Positions 52,448-61,826 of a stretch of DNA of 64,000 nucleotides are shown piece after piece. The first letter of the stretch is position 1. Each line of letters opens with the position of its first letter. Below the pieces are notes generated by a model, which was not told where the DNA came from, ran no database searches, and saw only the letters and a list, made by a program, of their open reading frames with translations. The translations under genes were made by a program, and so were the position numbers. This DNA comes from an uncultured Verrucomicrobiales bacterium. GTDB lineage: Bacteria; Verrucomicrobiota; Verrucomicrobiia; Verrucomicrobiales; Akkermansiaceae. The stretch covers positions 25,175-89,174 of the forward strand of contig CALFVF010000006.1 of NCBI GenBank assembly GCA_937928735.1. Direction: 5' to 3'.

Positions 52448-55400
52448 ATGATTAAGTGGATATTACAAAAGATCGTTGGCAGCAAAAACGAGCGCGAAGT
52501 AAAGCGTCTCGCCCCCGTTATTGCCAAGATCAATGAAATTGAAGAAGCTCTTCAAGCTGAACCAGAAGAGGCACTCATGCAGAAAGTGCAGGGCTGGCAG
52601 CAGCATCTTCATCGCTACTTACCACTTGAAGCCCCCACTAAGCGCCAGATTGAAAACCTCCGTGCGGACGAACTCGCTGATCTCGCTGAAACTATCGAAT
52701 CTCGCCTAGCGTCACTGCGAGAGGAGTATCCCACTCTTCCTACTGTGGGCACCACAGCCGAGTCCATCGAAGCCGGTAAAGCCGCCTTTCATGAGATTGA
52801 GGACTCGTTTCATGAGAAGCGCGCGAAATACCTAGAGCAGATTCTGCCCGAGGCCTACGCTGTTGTGAAGAATGCTGCGCGCCGCCTCTGTGGCCAAATT
52901 GCCGAGGTTTCTGATCAGCAGATTGAGTGGAATATGGTGCACTTCGATGTTCAGCTCATCGGAGGCATTGCCCTGCACCGTGGACTCATTGCAGAAATGC
53001 AAACGGGTGAGGGAAAAACTCTCGTCGGCACCTTGCCAGTATTTCTCAATGCTCTTACAGGTCTTGGCGTGCACGTCATCACTGTGAACGACTACCTTGC
53101 GAAGCGTGACTCTGACTGGATGGGCTTCCTCTACCGCTCACTTGGACTCACCGTGGGCTGTATCCAGAGCATGATGCCACCGCATTCTCGAAAAGAGCAT
53201 TACGGCTGTGACATCACCTATGGGACAAACTCAGAATTTGGCTTTGACTACCTACGTGATAATGGCATGTCGAGCTCTAAGGCTGAGCAAGTTCAGCGCA
53301 GTCACTACTTCGCTGTGATTGATGAGGTCGACTCCGTGCTCATTGATGAAGCCAGAACGCCTCTTATTATCTCGGGCCCATCCACTGTTTCTAACACTGA
53401 GCAATACATCCGCTACCGCGCGCAGGTAGAAGACCTTGTCAAGCGCCAGAGCATACTCTGCAACGAGCTCGCCACAGAGGCGAAAAAAGCACTCGAAGAA
53501 GGTGACGAAGAAACAGCAGGCCGCGCGCTCTTTAAGATCAAACTCGGTAACCCCAGAAACCGCCAGCTTCTACGCACCCAAGAAGAGCCTGAGGTTCGCC
53601 GCTTACTAGAAAAGACGGAACTTTCCTTCTACCAAGACGCCCAAAAGAAAGAACTCTACAAAGTCAAAGAAGAGCTCTACTACACCATTGATGAAAAAGG
53701 CCACGATGCCGACCTCATGGATTTGGGCCGCAAGCACCTCTCTCCAGATGATAGCGACGCCTTTGTCCTCCCAGACTTAGCCACAGAATACGCAGAAATT
53801 GATGCGAACACAGAGCTTAGCGAAGAACTTCGCGCGGCTCAAAAGGAAGAACTCAGCAATAAGTTAGAAGAACAAGGAATCAAGGTTCACTCGATCTCAC
53901 AGCTACTTAAAGCCTACTGCCTCTATGAAAAGGACGTCGAGTATGTGGTCGAGGAAGGGAAAGTCTGTATCGTAGATGAGCAGACTGGCCGTAAGATGGC
54001 AGGCAGACGCTGGTCAGATGGCCTCCACCAAGCAGTCGAAGCCAAAGAAGGTGTTCAAGTGGAAGCAGAGACTCAGACCTATGCCACCATCACCATTCAG
54101 AACTACTTCCGTCTCTATGAGAAGCTAGCAGGTATGACAGGAACAGCGGAAACAGAAGCCGCTGAATTCCATGATATTTATCACCTCGATGTCCTTCCGA
54201 TTCCAACTAACAGGCCCAATCAAAGAGAAGACCTCAATGACCAAGTCTTTAAAACTCGCCGTGAGAAATACAATGCCGTGGTCAATAAGATCCAGGAAGC
54301 CCACGAGCGCGGCCAGCCCGTTCTGGTAGGAACAGCCTCTGTAGAGGCCTCAGAAACTCTCGCTCGTATGCTCAAACGCGCGAAGCTTCCTCACAAAGTC
54401 CTCAACGCCAAGCACCACGAGCAAGAAGCGGATATCATCATCAATGCTGGTCAGCGAGGTGCCATCACCGTCTCCACCAATATGGCTGGACGTGGTACAG
54501 ACATTAAACTCGCTGAGGGTATCGAAGAACTCGGCGGACTCTTTGTCATCGGCTGTGAGCGCTACGAGTCACGCCGTGTGGATCGCCAGCTACGTGGTCG
54601 ATGCGCGCGCCAGGGTGACTCGGGCATGAGCCAGTTCTATATCTCATTTGAAGATGACTTGATGAGAAACTTCGCCGCCGCGGACAAGATGACTTCCATG
54701 ATGGAGCGCCTTGGCATGGAAGAAGGAGAAGCTCTCGAGCACAAGTGGCTCAACCGCTCAGTGGAAACAGCCCAGCGCCGTGTTGAGCAGCGCAATTACC
54801 AGTGGAGAAAGCGCGTTCTCGATTATGATGATGTCATGAATCAGCAGCGTGAAGTGGTCTATGGATACCGTAATGAAGCCCTCAATACGGAGAATCCACG
54901 CGAACTCATTGATGAAGTCATTCACGAAGTCATCCCCGAGCGCGTTCATCACTACATGGAAGGCCGTGATGAAGGGGCTGCAGACTATGCAGAGATGATT
55001 AACTGGATTAACATCACCTTCCCACTGGGTCTCACTATCGAGGAATCTGGATACCACGATAAGACCACGGTGGAAATCATCACAGACCTCACAGAGCGCG
55101 TCATAGCGGCCTATGAGAATAAGTGTGAGAAGGAAGAACCCACGATGCTCGATGATCTAGAGCGTCATATTATTCTCTCAGCCATCGATGACCTCTGGCA
55201 GAAGCACCTCTATAACATGGATGCACTGCGCGAGGGTATTTCTCTGCGAGCTCAAGGTCAGAAAGACCCACTTGTTGAGTACAAGAATGAAGCCTACAGC
55301 TTATTCTCAGAGCTCATGAATAGCATCAAAGGGCAAGCTCTCGGTAACCTCTTCCGCTCCACAACAAATCCGAATAATTTCCAAGATTTCCTTCGTGAGA

Positions 55401-55603
55401 TGAATGTGGATCCCGATATGCTCGCACAGCTAGAAGCCGCGCGAGCTCAGAGCCAGCAGCAAGCGCAAGTCACAGCTTCTAATGCCGTGAATCCTGCCAA
55501 TATCAATCTTGCCACCAAAGATGGGAAACCAGCTAAGAAGATCAATCTTCCAAAGCGCAAGCCCATTCAAATCAAGCGCCAGAAAAAGGACTCAGAAGAA
55601 TAG
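52448..55603 (+). CDS. secA: Preprotein translocase ATPase SecA, long form without zinc tail
   Basis: SecA drives protein export through SecYEG. Walker A MQTGEGKT is near residues 182-189, DEVD near 290, and the C-terminal motor part has VSTNMAGRGTDIKL and QLRGRCARQGD. At 1051 residues it is about 150 longer than E. coli SecA; the extra residues fall about 330-485, rich in Glu and Lys (EEPEVRRLLEKTELSFYQDAQ ...), just ahead of LLKAYCLYEKDVEYVV. The C-terminal tail is basic (PKRKPIQIKRQKKDSEE) and lacks the usual Cys3-His zinc motif. It is a single gene with its own terminator. Confidence 0.96.
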   Translation: MIKWILQKIVGSKNEREVKRLAPVIAKINEIEEALQAEPEEALMQKVQGWQQHLHRYLPLEAPTKRQIENLRADELADLAETIESRLASLREEYPTLPTVGTTAESIEAGKAAFHEIEDSFHEKRAKYLEQILPEAYAVVKNAARRLCGQIAEVSDQQIEWNMVHFDVQLIGGIALHRGLIAEMQTGEGKTLVGTLPVFLNALTGLGVHVITVNDYLAKRDSDWMGFLYRSLGLTVGCIQSMMPPHSRKEHYGCDITYGTNSEFGFDYLRDNGMSSSKAEQVQRSHYFAVIDEVDSVLIDEARTPLIISGPSTVSNTEQYIRYRAQVEDLVKRQSILCNELATEAKKALEEGDEETAGRALFKIKLGNPRNRQLLRTQEEPEVRRLLEKTELSFYQDAQKKELYKVKEELYYTIDEKGHDADLMDLGRKHLSPDDSDAFVLPDLATEYAEIDANTELSEELRAAQKEELSNKLEEQGIKVHSISQLLKAYCLYEKDVEYVVEEGKVCIVDEQTGRKMAGRRWSDGLHQAVEAKEGVQVEAETQTYATITIQNYFRLYEKLAGMTGTAETEAAEFHDIYHLDVLPIPTNRPNQREDLNDQVFKTRREKYNAVVNKIQEAHERGQPVLVGTASVEASETLARMLKRAKLPHKVLNAKHHEQEADIIINAGQRGAITVSTNMAGRGTDIKLAEGIEELGGLFVIGCERYESRRVDRQLRGRCARQGDSGMSQFYISFEDDLMRNFAAADKMTSMMERLGMEEGEALEHKWLNRSVETAQRRVEQRNYQWRKRVLDYDDVMNQQREVVYGYRNEALNTENPRELIDEVIHEVIPERVHHYMEGRDEGAADYAEMINWINITFPLGLTIEESGYHDKTTVEIITDLTERVIAAYENKCEKEEPTMLDDLERHIILSAIDDLWQKHLYNMDALREGISLRAQGQKDPLVEYKNEAYSLFSELMNSIKGQALGNLFRSTTNPNNFQDFLREMNVDPDMLAQLEAARAQSQQQAQVTASNAVNPANINLATKDGKPAKKINLPKRKPIQIKRQKKDSEE

Positions 55604-55635
55604 AGGAGACCTTCTACCCTTAAAGTGACCTTCAT

Positions 55636-55662
55636 AAGCCATCCGTGTAGGGTGGCTTTTTT
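55636..55662 (+). terminator. Intrinsic terminator after secA
   Basis: AAGCCATCC pairs with GGGTGGCTT around a 5-base loop and is followed by TTTT, 33 bases after the secA stop. Confidence 0.9.
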
Positions 55663-55770
55663 AGTGAGTGCTCTTAGATTTATTGGTTCAAGTTCCATTG
55701 GAGTGACAGGAATGATGGTCTCTACAAAACTCCATGTTGAGCTCTCAGGTTTTTCTGCTATGCTGCAAAT

Positions 55771-56685
55771 ATGAGGTTTTTTACCACTCTTTTCTGTTTG
55801 TTCCATCTCTGCATGGGGACAGACTGCTTAGGAGAGAACGCCTTAAGCATGGAGAAGACCTTCGCAAAGACTTCTCATGGAGAACTTGTAGAAGACAACG
55901 CCTCCTCCTTACGCTCTCTTGGTAACCGTCTCTTCTACTTCCCCGCCAATATTCTGACAAAAAATCCTGGAGACTACGGATACCAGTACGAGGAAGTCGA
56001 ATTCCAAGCTGAGGATGAGACAAAGCTCCACGGCTGGTTCATTCATCCTAGTGTGAAAATGCCAAAGGGTACTGTCGTCTTTTCCCATGGAAATACTGGT
56101 TCTATCGGTACACATTTTGGGTTTTGTAGCTGGCTGGTGAAGGCTGGCTACCAAGTGTTCATTTATGATTACAGAGGATTTGGAAAATCAGCCGGCACAC
56201 CAGAACGCGCCGGGATGGTTCGAGATGCCGCCGCAGCCTTTTCCTACGTGCAGACCCGAGCTGATATCGTAGCGGATCAGATCATTTCTTTCGCGCATAG
56301 TCTGGGAGGAGCGAAGTCCATTACAGCACTTGCTCATGCTAAACCAGAAGGGCTCAGAGCTGTGATCGCTCACGGGACATTTGCATCCTACAAGACTGTG
56401 GCGATTCATCACGCAGGCCTGCTTGGTAAGACTATCGTTACTGATCACTTAGCGCCAAAGGATCATATCGCCAAATTAGCAGGAACTCCTATCTTACTCA
56501 TTCATGGTACAGAGGATAGCACTGTCCCTATTAGCGAAGGTAAGGCTCTCTACGAAGCTGCCCAAGAACCTAAGACATTCTGGGAAGTGGAACATGGCAC
56601 ACATAACAAAATTCTCTATCAGAATCAGCAAGAGTACCGCCACAAGATCTTAGCCTGGCTCGATGATTTAGTGAAACAACCCTAA
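55771..56685 (+). CDS. Exported alpha/beta hydrolase
   Basis: The 304-residue protein starts with a signal-like MRFFTTLFCLFHLCMGTDC, then the hydrolase fold: oxyanion VVFSHGNTGS, DYRGFGKS, nucleophile elbow AHSLGG (Ser), LLIHGTEDSTVP with Asp, and GTHNKIL with His. It is like the BAAT/serine aminopeptidase-type hydrolases of unknown substrate. The start ATG 55771 is clear. A convergent DUF3147 gene follows. Confidence 0.85.
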   Translation: MRFFTTLFCLFHLCMGTDCLGENALSMEKTFAKTSHGELVEDNASSLRSLGNRLFYFPANILTKNPGDYGYQYEEVEFQAEDETKLHGWFIHPSVKMPKGTVVFSHGNTGSIGTHFGFCSWLVKAGYQVFIYDYRGFGKSAGTPERAGMVRDAAAAFSYVQTRADIVADQIISFAHSLGGAKSITALAHAKPEGLRAVIAHGTFASYKTVAIHHAGLLGKTIVTDHLAPKDHIAKLAGTPILLIHGTEDSTVPISEGKALYEAAQEPKTFWEVEHGTHNKILYQNQQEYRHKILAWLDDLVKQP

Positions 56686-56736
56686 AGATAAGGGTAAAGA
56701 CAAGGGTATCTGGGATAATCTGGAGCTCCTCCCCAC

Positions 56737-57099
56737 CTACAGTCCAAGGTCGATACCAAAGCGCTTCAAAATTACCGCAAAGAGCGCGAACAGGATCATG
56801 GTTCCTAAACAATAAGCTCCCAGTACCCATGCGAAGTGTAAGCCTTTGCGCAGCATCCATGGAATAATGAGAAACATCGGCAAAGTAGGAACCACAAACC
56901 AGAATGTATACCAAGCATGATTGGCTATTTTTTCCATTCGCTGGTCTCCAGAGTGATCAAAAAACATCCAGATCATCGCCAGTATGGTCACCAGTGGCAG
57001 TGAGGCGATCAGGGCACCGAGTCGGTCACTGCGTTTTGCGACTTCTGAGATCAAAACAATCAGACCAGAAGTCAGTAAGTATTTTATCCAGATGTTCAT
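56737..57099 (-). CDS. DUF3147 membrane protein
   Basis: I start at ATG 57099 (MNIWIKYLLTSGLIVL), giving 120 residues with four hydrophobic helices and the family motif SEVAKRSDRLGALIASLPLVT. The family has no known function. The gene is divergent from the lysozyme-like lipoprotein gene with 53 bp between them. Confidence 0.8.
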   Translation of the reverse strand: MNIWIKYLLTSGLIVLISEVAKRSDRLGALIASLPLVTILAMIWMFFDHSGDQRMEKIANHAWYTFWFVVPTLPMFLIIPWMLRKGLHFAWVLGAYCLGTMILFALFAVILKRFGIDLGL

Positions 57100-57152
57100 G
57101 ATGTCTTGAGTAAAAACGATGATTCCGTATGTTCCAGAGAAATCATAATCGT

Positions 57153-57995
57153 ATGTCACGTATTCTCATTTTTATCAGCCTAGCACTCAGTGCCTGCACT
57201 CCTGCTCAGCAGGCACTCAAGCCAGTAGCGACACCTCAACAAGTAGCTCAACAATCAAGTACCACCTCACAGCTCAGCCCTGCTCAAAAAGCAAAAATTG
57301 GCTATAAAATCTGGCAGAATGAATCTGCGGGTAAGGTCGAAGGTCTCACCGCATGGAACCAAGGCGAGGAATTCCCCTCCCTTGGAATCGGCCATTTCAT
57401 CTGGTACCCAAGTGGCTTCCGAGGCCGGTGGACAGAGTCCTTTCCACAGTTCATTACTTTCGCTCGCGCACGAGGACAGGCAAACATCCCCGCTTGGATC
57501 GGAGATGCCAGAGTCTGCCCTTGGAATACTCGAGCGGAGTTCCAGCGTGATTTCCATGGGGCTCGTCTGAGTGAGCTCCGTACTTTCCTTAGTCGAACCG
57601 TGACGCTACAAACAGACTTCATCATCCAGCGCAGCCAAGGTGCCCTGCCAAGTATTCTTGCCGCCGCTCCCAGTCATCGCCGCGCGGCCATCAAGCAGAA
57701 TTTCTATAATCTCTCTGCCGCGCCCAGTGGTGCCTACGCTCTTATCGATTATGTGAATTTTAAAGGGGAAGGGACAAATCCAGAAGAGCGCTACAATGGT
57801 CAAGGCTGGGGACTTCTCCAGGTTCTCGATGACATGCGCCCTACCCCAGCTGGTCAGGCAGCCGCACGTGAATTCGCCGAGGCTGCCAAGCGAGTTCTTG
57901 ATCGCAGAATTGCTCATTCTCCACAGGCTCGTGGAGAATCTCGCTGGCGTGCTGGCTGGCATAACCGCGCAGACACCTATGCCCAAGCACTCTAG
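57153..57995 (+). CDS. Lipoprotein with lysozyme-like motif
   Basis: ATG 57153 gives MSRILIFISLALSAC, a lipoprotein signal with Cys15. Residues about 45-80 read KIGYKIWQNESAGKVEGLTAWNQ then FPSLGIGHFIWYP, in which the Glu and the following LGIGHF resemble the active-site region of lysozyme-like glycosidases; the match is to a conserved family without a name I can recall. The last part ends with GWHNRADTYAQAL. It may cut or bind cell wall in the periplasm. An L,D-transpeptidase gene follows about 100 bp downstream, which suits a wall role. Confidence 0.6.
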   Translation: MSRILIFISLALSACTPAQQALKPVATPQQVAQQSSTTSQLSPAQKAKIGYKIWQNESAGKVEGLTAWNQGEEFPSLGIGHFIWYPSGFRGRWTESFPQFITFARARGQANIPAWIGDARVCPWNTRAEFQRDFHGARLSELRTFLSRTVTLQTDFIIQRSQGALPSILAAAPSHRRAAIKQNFYNLSAAPSGAYALIDYVNFKGEGTNPEERYNGQGWGLLQVLDDMRPTPAGQAAAREFAEAAKRVLDRRIAHSPQARGESRWRAGWHNRADTYAQAL

Positions 57996-58099
57996 CTGGG
58001 ATTCTATTTTCTCCACAAACTCTCCCTCCCGCGGTGACTTCAACCTTGAACTCCCTGAGAAAACGCGCACTATGTGGCTACTTTCACCAACCCCAAATC

Positions 58100-58783
58100 A
58101 TGAACTCTATGACTATAAAACGCTTTAGCTTGTTGATTGCCGCAGCCCTCACCCTCATTGGACTGAATTCCTGTGGAAACATCTCCTCACCCTCTGGTGA
58201 CTACTTCGCCTATGACCGCCCAGCGAGTCTCCCGAGTAATCCCAACAATGTTCGAGTCAAGGTCTCCACTTCTAACCAAATGGTCTACGTGTTAGAGGGT
58301 GACAAGCCTCTACTTGTGACACCAGTCTCTGTAGGAACTTCAAAAACACCCACTCCCAAAGGCAGCTACCGCATCTTCAATAAAGAAGCGAAGCGCCGAG
58401 CCAATACTCATGGATTTGCCACCAAAGGGAACCAAGTGAGGAAAACCTACCTATCAAAAAAACCAGCTGGCTGGTCATTTAAAGGCACTCCCATGCCATA
58501 CTGGTGCGAGTTTAAGCCCGCATATGGTTTCCACACAGGCTGGCTAAAGCCATTCCCATGCACACACGGCTGCATTCGCCTGCATGAAAATGTCGCCCCT
58601 AAGTTCTTCCGTCTCGTAAAAGTGGGGACACCCGTGAGTATCGCGCACTCACAGCCTGAGGACAGCACTCTTGGTAGAAACATTCCAAGACCTCCAGACG
58701 CTACCCCACTCCCTGACTACCCAGCGAGCCTCATGCTCAGTGATGCGATCTTCTCCAAGCATAAGAAGCCAACCTATCGCTAA
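58100..58783 (+). CDS. L,D-transpeptidase (YkuD) lipoprotein
   Basis: I start at ATG 58100 (MNSMTIKRFSLLIAAALTLIG), with lipoprotein Cys25. The YkuD domain is at about 50-190: VRVKVSTSNQMVYVLEG, the HTGW segment and the catalytic HGCIRL with Cys158. These enzymes make 3-3 cross-links in peptidoglycan or attach proteins to it. Two in-frame starts lie upstream (58034) and downstream (58109). The strong hairpin at 58820 ends its transcript. Confidence 0.88.
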   Translation: MNSMTIKRFSLLIAAALTLIGLNSCGNISSPSGDYFAYDRPASLPSNPNNVRVKVSTSNQMVYVLEGDKPLLVTPVSVGTSKTPTPKGSYRIFNKEAKRRANTHGFATKGNQVRKTYLSKKPAGWSFKGTPMPYWCEFKPAYGFHTGWLKPFPCTHGCIRLHENVAPKFFRLVKVGTPVSIAHSQPEDSTLGRNIPRPPDATPLPDYPASLMLSDAIFSKHKKPTYR

Positions 58784-58819
58784 TCTAAGTATTGGTAACT
58801 ACAGTTATGAAATAATCAT

Positions 58820-58857
58820 AAAGCAGGTTTGCGTATGCGCGAACCTGCTTTCTTTTT
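58820..58857 (+). terminator. Intrinsic terminator after L,D-transpeptidase
   Basis: AAAGCAGGTTTGCG pairs with CGCGAACCTGCTTT around a 4-base loop and is followed by CTTTTTG. Confidence 0.92.
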
Positions 58858-59015
58858 GTTCCGACTTCAGCAGCAAGCACAATTCGCTGATAGACTTTGA
58901 AAATTTTGAGGTAGTCTGATCAGATTTGAGGATGTGATTTTTTTGACAGTTATAAGATCCCATGCTTTCATGGGTCGTTCCTGATCAGCAAACTCTGATT
59001 TAATTTCCAAACACA

Positions 59016-59714
59016 ATGAAAAACACACTTATTGCAGCACTTAGTCTAAGTCTTCTACCATTTGTTCACGGAGAAGAGACCAAACAAATGGCGATGACTG
59101 CTGCCGAACAGAAAGCAGCAACTCCTGATCAAATTCTTGCTGACCTGATGGCTGGCAACAAGCGCTATGTGGCCGGGCAAATCACAGACCTAAACATTAA
59201 AGAAAATATTAAAGCCACTAGCAAAGGTCAGTTCCCTTCTGCTGTGATTCTCTCCTGCCTAGACTCTCGAGTGCCTGTGGAGAACGTGTTTGACCAAGGT
59301 ATCGGAGATATTTTTGTTGGTCGCGTCGCTGGGAATGTTGAAAATGTCGATATGCTCGGCTCCTTCGAGTTTGCAACTAAGCTGGCAGGCTCAAAGCTCG
59401 TCATGGTGCTCGGCCACGAGGCTTGTGGAGCTGTCAAGGGAGCTTGTGACCACGCAAAAATGGGTAACCTCACCGAACTCCTTGAGAAAATCCAACCTGC
59501 TGTGGATGCTATCAAAGACCAGTACCCAGAGGATCAGCAAAACTCGAAGAATCTCGAATACGTCAATAAAGTGGTTGAGAAGAACGTCGAAATCACTGTG
59601 GCAGACATTCGCAAGAACAGCCCAGTGCTTGCAGAGATGGAGTCCAAGGGTGAAATCAAAATTGTCGGTGCTGTCTACTCTCTCCAGACAGGTGAAGTGA
59701 CTCTGCTGAAATAA
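59016..59714 (+). CDS. Exported beta-class carbonic anhydrase
   Basis: The 232-residue protein has a signal peptide (MKNTLIAALSLSLLPFVHG) and then the beta-carbonic-anhydrase zinc set: Cys81, Asp83 and Arg85 in SCLDSR, His134 and Cys137 in GHEACGAVKG. It turns CO2 to bicarbonate, here in the periplasm. Most beta-class enzymes are cytoplasmic, so the signal peptide is worth note. It is followed by a strong terminator. Confidence 0.9.
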   Translation: MKNTLIAALSLSLLPFVHGEETKQMAMTAAEQKAATPDQILADLMAGNKRYVAGQITDLNIKENIKATSKGQFPSAVILSCLDSRVPVENVFDQGIGDIFVGRVAGNVENVDMLGSFEFATKLAGSKLVMVLGHEACGAVKGACDHAKMGNLTELLEKIQPAVDAIKDQYPEDQQNSKNLEYVNKVVEKNVEITVADIRKNSPVLAEMESKGEIKIVGAVYSLQTGEVTLLK

Positions 59715-59770
59715 GTCTCCAGTGAGCCCTTAAGACCTTAAGAGCTATTCTAGAACGAATCGATTCTTTC

Positions 59771-59812
59771 AAAAAGCTCTCACTTGAGTCTCTACTCAAT
59801 GGGAGCTTTTTT
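59771..59812 (+). terminator. Intrinsic terminator after carbonic anhydrase
   Basis: AAAAAGCTCTCACTTGAGT pairs with ACTCAATGGGAGCTTTT around CTCT and is followed by TT; the symmetric stem with A and T runs may act in both directions. Confidence 0.85.
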
Positions 59813-59868
59813 CATGCCTGATTGGATTTCTTCTTTTTCTACTGAGATCTCTCATTAGCCTGTGTCTC

Positions 59869-60720
59869 ATGAAAACCATCGGAATCACTCTCGGTGACCA
59901 GGCAGGAATCGGCCCCGAAATTGTAAAAAAAGCGCTCGCTGCCGATTGCTGGAAGTCAGACTATGAGTTTCGCGTGATTGGTGAGCCTATAGAGGTACTA
60001 CCCGGTCAGCCGAATCTCGAGAGTGCTAAAGCCGCTTACGCGGCTCTCACAGAATCTGCGAGCCTGCTGCGCCGAGGTGATATTGATGCGGTAGCCACAG
60101 CCCCTGTTTCTAAGGAATGGCTACATAAAGTCGGGTTTTCCTACCCAGGTCAAACTGAGTTTTTTGCCGATCAACTCGACTGTGAAAACTTCGCTATGTG
60201 CCTCAGTGGCAAGCACCTCACAGTGGCTCTTGTCACCATTCACATCCCGCTCAAAGAAGTCTCGAAGAGCTTGAGTCACTCGGAAATTGTGAGAATCGGC
60301 CAGCTGCTCTATGCGTTCTGCCAGAAGCGTTCTATCCAACAACCCAGAATCGCTGTCTGCGGGCTCAATCCACATGCTGGCGAGCACGGTGCCTTTGGCC
60401 AGGAAGATCTCGAAATCATCGCTCCTGCTATCAAAGAACTCAATACTCTGCACTCTGGTTTCTCAGGCCCCCACTCTGCTGACACGATTTTCCGCCCAGC
60501 GGCAGACGGCCACTATGATGCGGTTCTATGTATGTATCATGATCAGGGGTTAATCCCGCTAAAATTGTTAGACTTTGATACTGGAGTGAATACGACATTG
60601 GGTCTAACACGTCCACGCACGAGCCCAGATCATGGCACCGCCTACAATATCGCAGGCACAGGCCAGGCAGATCCTAGTTCTATGATTCATGCCATTCAGT
60701 TAGCCTGCGAACTCTGCTAA
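59869..60720 (+). CDS. pdxA: 4-hydroxythreonine-4-phosphate dehydrogenase, short form
   Basis: PdxA oxidises 4-hydroxythreonine-4-phosphate in the DXP-dependent pyridoxal phosphate route. The sequence has ITLGDQAGIGPEIV, VATAPVSKEWL, GQTEFFAD, CGLNPHAGEHG, CMYHDQGLIPLKLL and TSPDHGTAYNIAG. Metal-ligand His residues in TIHIPL, YHDQG and DHGTA are present. At 283 residues it is about 45 shorter than the E. coli protein, mainly in the N-terminal half. The convergent folP lies 72 bp downstream. Confidence 0.9.
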   Translation: MKTIGITLGDQAGIGPEIVKKALAADCWKSDYEFRVIGEPIEVLPGQPNLESAKAAYAALTESASLLRRGDIDAVATAPVSKEWLHKVGFSYPGQTEFFADQLDCENFAMCLSGKHLTVALVTIHIPLKEVSKSLSHSEIVRIGQLLYAFCQKRSIQQPRIAVCGLNPHAGEHGAFGQEDLEIIAPAIKELNTLHSGFSGPHSADTIFRPAADGHYDAVLCMYHDQGLIPLKLLDFDTGVNTTLGLTRPRTSPDHGTAYNIAGTGQADPSSMIHAIQLACELC

Positions 60721-60792
60721 TCAAGTTCACTCACAGCAGGTTGTTATCTTTCTACTCACAAATTTTATCTAGCAGCTTTTATCTAGCAGATA

Positions 60793-61632
60793 TTACTTTG
60801 CGTCCTTTATCGCCTGGATCATCTTGAGAGCTTCTACGTTACTCTGGATTTGATGCACACGGTGGATTTCTGCCCCACGCAGTGCACCGAGAGCAGTGAG
60901 CGCCACTGTTGGCCAATCTCTCAGAGACATCGCCTCATTGTTGAGAGAGCGGCCAATCACAGATTTTCGAGAAACTCCCAGCATCAGTGGTCGATCATGG
61001 CAGCGCAATTGATCAAGATACTTGAGTAAAGTGAGGTTATGTGTATCGGTTTTTCCAAAGCCAATACCAGGGTCAAAACACAGAGCTTCTGGCATGACGC
61101 CAGCTTTTAGTAGAGCATCATAGCGAGATTGGAAATACTGAAGTACCTCGCGAAGGACATCAGTGTACTGGGGTGAGTTCTGCATCATGCGGGGGCGCCC
61201 CTGCATGTGCATCACTACCACACCACAGCCATACTTTGCACATACACTAGGCATCTCGGGATCTCCCTCGAGCCCTGTCACATCATTGACAATAGCAGCA
61301 CCTGCATTTAGAGCTGCCTCCGCCACAGCAGCCTTTGAGGTATCAATGGAAATCGTGATGTCTGAGCGCTCTCTAATAGCCTCAATCAAAGGAATCGTTC
61401 TCTCTAGCTCTTCTTTCAGTGTGACAGATTCTGCTCCAGGACGAGTGGACTCACCTCCGATATCGAGAATAGCTGCTCCCTCGGCCTCCATCTGAAGCGC
61501 ATGAGCGAGAGCAGATTCTATATCCACAAAACACCCTCCATCTGAGAAAGAATCAGGAGTGACATTAAGAATCCCCATCACCAGCGAGTTCTTAGAAAGA
61601 TCCAATCGATGTTCTCTGCATTGCCAAATCAC
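60793..61632 (-). CDS. folP: Dihydropteroate synthase
   Basis: FolP joins p-aminobenzoate to the pterin pyrophosphate in folate synthesis and is the sulfonamide target. The TIM barrel of 279 residues has the signatures MGILNVTPDSFSDGG and ILDIGGESTRPGAE, then INDVTGLEGD, LCFDPGIGFGKTDTHN and LMLGVSRKSVIG. Start and length are normal. The gene is convergent with pdxA. Confidence 0.95.
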   Translation of the reverse strand: MIWQCREHRLDLSKNSLVMGILNVTPDSFSDGGCFVDIESALAHALQMEAEGAAILDIGGESTRPGAESVTLKEELERTIPLIEAIRERSDITISIDTSKAAVAEAALNAGAAIVNDVTGLEGDPEMPSVCAKYGCGVVVMHMQGRPRMMQNSPQYTDVLREVLQYFQSRYDALLKAGVMPEALCFDPGIGFGKTDTHNLTLLKYLDQLRCHDRPLMLGVSRKSVIGRSLNNEAMSLRDWPTVALTALGALRGAEIHRVHQIQSNVEALKMIQAIKDAK

Positions 61633-61826
61633 AGAAGAAAAATGCCCTTCCCTGCGGCGAAAGACAAGCCCTCACCTGCATTGGTGTCTAGTGAACTCCC
61701 TCATCGGGTCTGATAGAATCAAGTTGAGTGTTGCGAAAGAAGAAAGTCGCTTGCTTTTGGTGCAAATCTTGGCAGAGTTTCAAGGGACTTTCGAGGGTGT
61801 CCTGAATTCAGAATCATTTCATAGAC

